From Dyella sp. SG609 (GTDB lineage Bacteria > Pseudomonadota > Gammaproteobacteria > Xanthomonadales > Rhodanobacteraceae): a DNA stretch of 48,492 nt. Under the pieces are notes generated by a model, which searched no databases, was not told the DNA's origin, and saw nothing but the letters and a program-made list of their open reading frames with translations. The stretch spans positions 1-48,492 of the forward strand of contig NZ_JAAZQJ010000018.1 of assembly GCF_012275375.1 (NCBI RefSeq), in the 5' to 3' direction. Below, piece by piece: positions 47,968-48,492 of this stretch (the first letter of the stretch is position 1; each line of letters starts with the position of its first letter). Made by a program: the position numbers and the translations under genes.

Positions 47968-48014
47968 GAATAGTCCTAGGTGACCGGATACATCTACGGT
48001 CACCTTCACTATTC
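47968..48014. promoter_or_regulatory. 47-bp imperfect palindrome upstream of a small exported protein gene
   Basis: Two nested pairs of arms: outer GAATAGT (47968-47974) with ACTATTC (48008-48014) and inner AGGTGACCG (47978-47986) with CGGTCACCT (47997-48005), around a ten-base loop. It ends 12 bp before the next ATG. It could be a dimeric transcription-factor site or a leader hairpin that hides the ribosome binding site, since none is visible. Confidence 0.55.
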
Positions 48015-48026
48015 GAATGCTTATCC

Positions 48027-48329
48027 ATGGATCTTCGTCACACCGGCCGCACGCGGCCCGCCTTCGGTTTCGCCATCGCCACCCTGCTGCTGTCGCCCGC
48101 TGCCGCGCAAGCCGAGCAAGGGCGGATTCAATTCACCGGAAGATTGGTGGCGCCTGCGGCGCCGTTGAGCGTTGCCGGTGTGCATGTGTTGCCGGATGGG
48201 AACTCGGCTGTCGCGCGCAAGCAGTTGTTGAGTGCTGCGCTGGCCAGCGGCGATACACCGGAGCTGCTGAGGTATTTCACTGGCTATGCCAGGAGTGATG
48301 CGCGGTTGACTATTACCACTTACGAATAA
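48027..48329 (+). CDS. Small exported protein, 100 aa (possible fimbrial-like)
   Basis: This protein has a signal peptide (residues 1-~30, ending SPAAAQAEQ). The mature part begins GRIQFTGRLVAPAAPLSV, which resembles the start of type 1 fimbrial subunits (xITFTGxIV), but the protein is shorter than a pilin (mature ~70 residues) and has no disulfide cysteines. It may be a fimbrial-like fragment or an unrelated small exported protein. There is no ribosome binding site directly upstream. The palindrome at 47968-48014 precedes it. Confidence 0.5.
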   Translation: MDLRHTGRTRPAFGFAIATLLLSPAAAQAEQGRIQFTGRLVAPAAPLSVAGVHVLPDGNSAVARKQLLSAALASGDTPELLRYFTGYARSDARLTITTYE

Positions 48330-48451
48330 GTTTGGCGTGGTGGGTTTGGTGTTGTTCCGGCGTAGGACGGGGTATATCGCCTGGTTTTTGCGGTGTGGCG
48401 ATTTGGCCGCTTATGCAGCGGGCATTTCGGACGCCTGCCGGCGCCCGAGTC

Positions 48452-48492
48452 ACTTTCTCTTTGCTGGCTCAAAGAGAAAGTAACCAAAGAGA
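48452..48492. repeat. Repeat family E, hairpin at the window end
   Basis: ACTTTCTCTTTG (48452-48463) and CAAAGAGAAAGT (48470-48481) are perfectly complementary around CTGGCT; the following TAACCAAAGAGA repeats part of the arm. It continues past the window edge. This type of element is common in xanthomonads and related bacteria. A single copy is visible here. Confidence 0.7.

Overview
The window looks like chromosome of a GC-rich gammaproteobacterium of the Xanthomonadales, most likely Rhodanobacteraceae (Dyella/Frateuria/Rhodanobacter type). This is an inference from codon use, gene content (cysJIH with a Sat-CysC fusion, sucAB-lpd, beta-class GST, L16 hydroxylase, PilH-like regulator) and dense families of short palindromic repeats. 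No rRNA, tRNA, CRISPR array, insertion sequence or prophage was recognised. The first ~2 kb are more AT-rich and gene-poor and look accessory; the rest is compact.

Layout. (1) 1-2090: small uncharacterised genes, remnants and long non-coding stretches. (2) 2091-3895: a three-gene cassette of a 91-residue Cys-containing protein, a DUF692/MNIO-family iron enzyme and a DUF2063-like partner. It has the architecture of a RiPP-type peptide modification system and is the best candidate for an undescribed system here; an AraC-type regulator follows. (3) 4774-9141: exported S41-like and M61-like peptidases, a palindromic repeat, a membrane protein. (4) 9152-14349, minus strand: M48 peptidase, Sel1/TPR-like protein, small membrane protein, and an SDR lacking the usual Ser/Tyr/Lys. 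(5) 14604-19945: a strong promoter with an overlapping palindrome, a small exported protein, YtrA-type GntR regulator, ABC ATPase and permease, then two paralogous lipoproteins flanking a serine beta-lactamase-like hydrolase. (6) 20078-24138: fumC, purB, a GST and a divergent HxlR-type regulator. (7) 24324-34211: sulfate assimilation and cysteine synthesis: cysK, cysG, cysB and the cysJ-cysI-cysH-sat/cysC operon. (8) 34461-36148: ribosomal oxygenase and a small coupled gene. (9) 36292-42050: sucA-sucB-lpd, the 2-oxoglutarate dehydrogenase complex. (10) 42239-44307: LOG-family hydrolase, AcuI-type reductase, PilH-like regulator. (11) 44517-46596: DnaJ-like cbpA and hsp20 behind a good sigma-32-type promoter, and a divergent peroxiredoxin. 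(12) 46745-48492: M23-like peptidase, a small exported protein behind a large palindrome, and an end-of-window repeat.

Working together: siroheme from CysG serves CysI; CysJ passes NADPH electrons to CysI; Sat/CysC makes PAPS for CysH; CysK fixes the sulfide into cysteine; CysB is the expected activator. FumC and the SucAB/Lpd complex are TCA-cycle enzymes. Both sulfur promoter regions share the same two sequence motifs. Repeat family A (37-, 36- and 34-bp perfect inverted arms plus one half copy) sits only between genes.
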